Made by a program: the position numbers and the translations under genes. Shown in pieces: positions 14,358 through 15,728 of a stretch of 15,728 nt of DNA; the stretch's first letter is position 1, and every line of letters starts with the position of its first letter. Source of the stretch: CAYNYM01 sp049366815 (lineage in GTDB: Bacteria; Desulfobacterota; DSM-4660; Desulfatiglandales; HGW-15); NCBI GenBank assembly GCA_049366815.1, contig JBMNCO010000007.1:1-15728 (forward strand), written 5' to 3'. Below the pieces are notes generated by a model, which made no database searches, was not told the origin of the DNA, and saw only the letters and a program-made list of their open reading frames with translations.

Positions 14358-14888
14358 TCAGACTTTGAGAAATTTCAATCCCTTGGACGGCAATTGTGAG
14401 CGCAGGCCCCCATCGATGTAAAGGCCGAGCCCCAGGACGCGACCCTCATTGCAGAGGATGATGTAACCGTTTTCAATGTCCAGATTGATCAAAAGGGACC
14501 CGCCTGTAACCAATTGAGCCAGTTCATCCTTATTCACATCCAACCGTGCCTTTGTGGCGTTCCTTCCAAACAATTGAATCATACGGGTGGTGGGTTTCAT
14601 AAAACGACCGACGCGATTAAAGGCCCGCATTCCAAATGAAGATACCTTGTATCCAGCCGCCGCCGCGAGGCGAGGCGAGTCCTTTAAAATCCACCAGCCG
14701 GAGCCTTTCTTCAACAGAAGAAAGCCGCGGAAGACCCCTAGAGAAATGCCGAATCGATCATCGAGATAAGAAAACAGGACATGCTTTTCATTCTCCTCTG
14801 CCAATTCTAGCCATATAGAACCCCACGGAATTGATGCGGTGGGGGTAAAGCCTGATGCTTCGCTGGATTTCGCTTTCATAGGTCTCAT
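14358..14888 (-). pseudogene. detached C-terminal RsmF-type (PUA-like) domain, out of frame with the methyltransferase
   Basis: The informative part starts near 14800. From residue 31 of this frame it reads EENEKHVLFS, then FGISLGVFRGFLLLKKG (46-62), KPTTRMIQLFGRNATKARLD (98-117) and a PUA-like end, GYIILCNEGRVLGLGLYIDG (141-160) with GLRSQLPSKG. These blocks are the C-terminal half of RsmF-like rRNA m5C methyltransferases. The first 30 residues of the open frame (14888 to about 14800) overlap conserved methyltransferase sequence in another frame and are probably not translated. A shift of +1 just before the methyltransferase stop would join the two into one protein of about 440 residues. It may be a real mutation, a sequencing or assembly error, or a slippage site. 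A separate start (TTG near 14802, or ATG 14886-14888 with AGGAAA upstream) is possible but less convincing. Confidence 0.65.
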
Positions 14889-15693
14889 TTTTCCATTTCC
14901 TGATTCCCGGATCGCAGGGGAACCCGATGTCTATAGGGAGCAATTCGGCCTCTCTGTTTTTAAGAAGGAAATCGACGACCGATTCGTTTTCAACCGGGTT
15001 ATAGGTGCAGGTGGCATAGACCATCACGCCTCCCGGCCCCAATAAATCAAACCCCCTCAAAATGATCCTCTTCTGAATGTCCTGGAGCCTCGCCTCCTCC
15101 AGCACCCCCCTGTAAAAGTGGTCCTTCCGGTTCATCCTGAACCTGCCCTCACCGGAGCAGGGCACATCCGCAAGGACAAAATCAAAGCGCTCTCTGAGGG
15201 GAAATTCCTGGGCCTGATAGGCCGTGATGACGGTATTTAAGACCCCAAGCCTATTCAGCGTGTTGCCGAGGGGTATGTGCCTGTCCCGGTAGAGCTCGTT
15301 GGCGACAATGAGACCCGTATTATTCATCAATTGTGCCGTGTGGGCGGTCTTTCCCCCGGGCGAAGCGCACAGGTCCAGGACAAAGGAGTCAGGGGTGGGA
15401 GAAAGGACGAGAGAAACGAGGCACGAGGTCAAGGCTTGTGGGTGGATGTAACCCAGGAAGTACTCCAGGATATTACCCGGTGATTGCAGTTCAGGCGCGA
15501 AGAATAATGTGTCGCTGTCCACAGAACTCCTTTGGAGCAGGATTCCTTCCTCCTCAAGCATTTCGCGCGCCGACGACGGGTCGACCTTCAACTCATTGAT
15601 CCGAAGGTGCACGGCCGGGGAATCTTTGATACAATCCCTGAAGGCTTTAAAATCAGGTATAAATTCACGATACTTTTCAAAGGGATCATTCAT
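14788..15693 (-). CDS. RsmB/NOP2-family rRNA (cytosine-5) methyltransferase
   Basis: SAM-dependent RNA m5C methyltransferase, 301 residues. Motif I is VLDLCASPGGKTAHTAQL (105-122), followed by NELYRDR (132-138). Motif IV is ADVPCSGEGRF (175-185) with C179 and motif VI is YATCTYNPVENE (226-237) with catalytic-type C229; both cysteines of the NOP2 family are present. The frame ends after HRINSVGFYMARIGRGE at the end of the catalytic domain. Stand-alone enzymes of this size exist, but the RsmF-type C-terminal domain follows at once in another frame, so it is probably a truncated or frameshifted RsmF-like enzyme. The ATG has no ribosome site, and a TATAAT lies only 7 bases upstream (15701-15706), which raises the chance of a leaderless message. 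Confidence 0.9.
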   Translation of the reverse strand: MNDPFEKYREFIPDFKAFRDCIKDSPAVHLRINELKVDPSSAREMLEEEGILLQRSSVDSDTLFFAPELQSPGNILEYFLGYIHPQALTSCLVSLVLSPTPDSFVLDLCASPGGKTAHTAQLMNNTGLIVANELYRDRHIPLGNTLNRLGVLNTVITAYQAQEFPLRERFDFVLADVPCSGEGRFRMNRKDHFYRGVLEEARLQDIQKRIILRGFDLLGPGGVMVYATCTYNPVENESVVDFLLKNREAELLPIDIGFPCDPGIRKWKNETYESEIQRSIRLYPHRINSVGFYMARIGRGE

Positions 15694-15700
15694 TTAAAAT

Positions 15701-15706
15701 ATTATA
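15701..15706 (-). promoter_or_regulatory. candidate -10 element upstream of the methyltransferase
   Basis: TATAAT on the - strand, 7 bases before the methyltransferase ATG. The -35 position falls at or beyond the window edge, so the promoter cannot be completed. The surrounding sequence is very AT-rich, so a chance match is possible. Confidence 0.35.
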
Positions 15707-15728
15707 CATAGCTTAAATATGAAAATCT

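Overview
The window reads as a chromosomal segment of an anaerobic Desulfobacterota-like (sulfate-reducer or syntroph type) bacterium. This is inferred from gene content: a TatT/TatP-type TRAP transporter, FmdB, split b/b' ATP synthase subunits in an F0-only operon, glutamyl-tRNA reductase beside a precorrin-2 dehydrogenase, and unusual MoaC/MoaE proteins. No marker fixes the species. I see no CRISPR array, tRNA, rRNA, insertion sequence or phage gene.

Left part (about 108-4528, + strand): a compact TRAP transporter operon made of a TatT lipoprotein, a periplasmic binding protein, and small and large membrane subunits. A 270-bp gap follows, then an FmdB-type zinc-ribbon protein and a 40-residue membrane microprotein. 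A perfect 11-bp inverted repeat ending in A/T tracts (4672-4720) separates this side from the convergent ATP synthase operon.

Middle (8406 down to 4742, - strand): an F0 operon in the order atpZ-like, atpI, atpB (a), a giant c subunit, a normal c subunit, b', b. It follows a near-consensus sigma-70 promoter (8517-8545) and contains no F1 genes. The giant c protein is the most remarkable object here. It has four fused c hairpins (8 predicted membrane helices), of which only the first keeps the ion-binding glutamate; hairpins 2, 3 and 4 all carry glutamine there. The separate 81-residue c subunit has a two-carboxylate, Na+-type site (E31/E64 with S65, T66, Y69). If both enter one ring, the rotor would be mixed, with fewer ion sites than hairpins.

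Right part: a small + strand TIGR04076-like protein (8838-9107) converges on a - strand operon. That operon runs from a radical SAM protein with an atypical CX4CX2C cluster motif, through precorrin-2 dehydrogenase, a CcsA/HemX-like membrane protein and glutamyl-tRNA reductase (hemA), to a divergent MoaE-like protein and MoaC. It joins tetrapyrrole, cytochrome c and molybdenum cofactor synthesis. At the right edge an RsmB/NOP2-type rRNA m5C methyltransferase is separated from its apparent C-terminal RsmF-type domain by a frame change near 14790.
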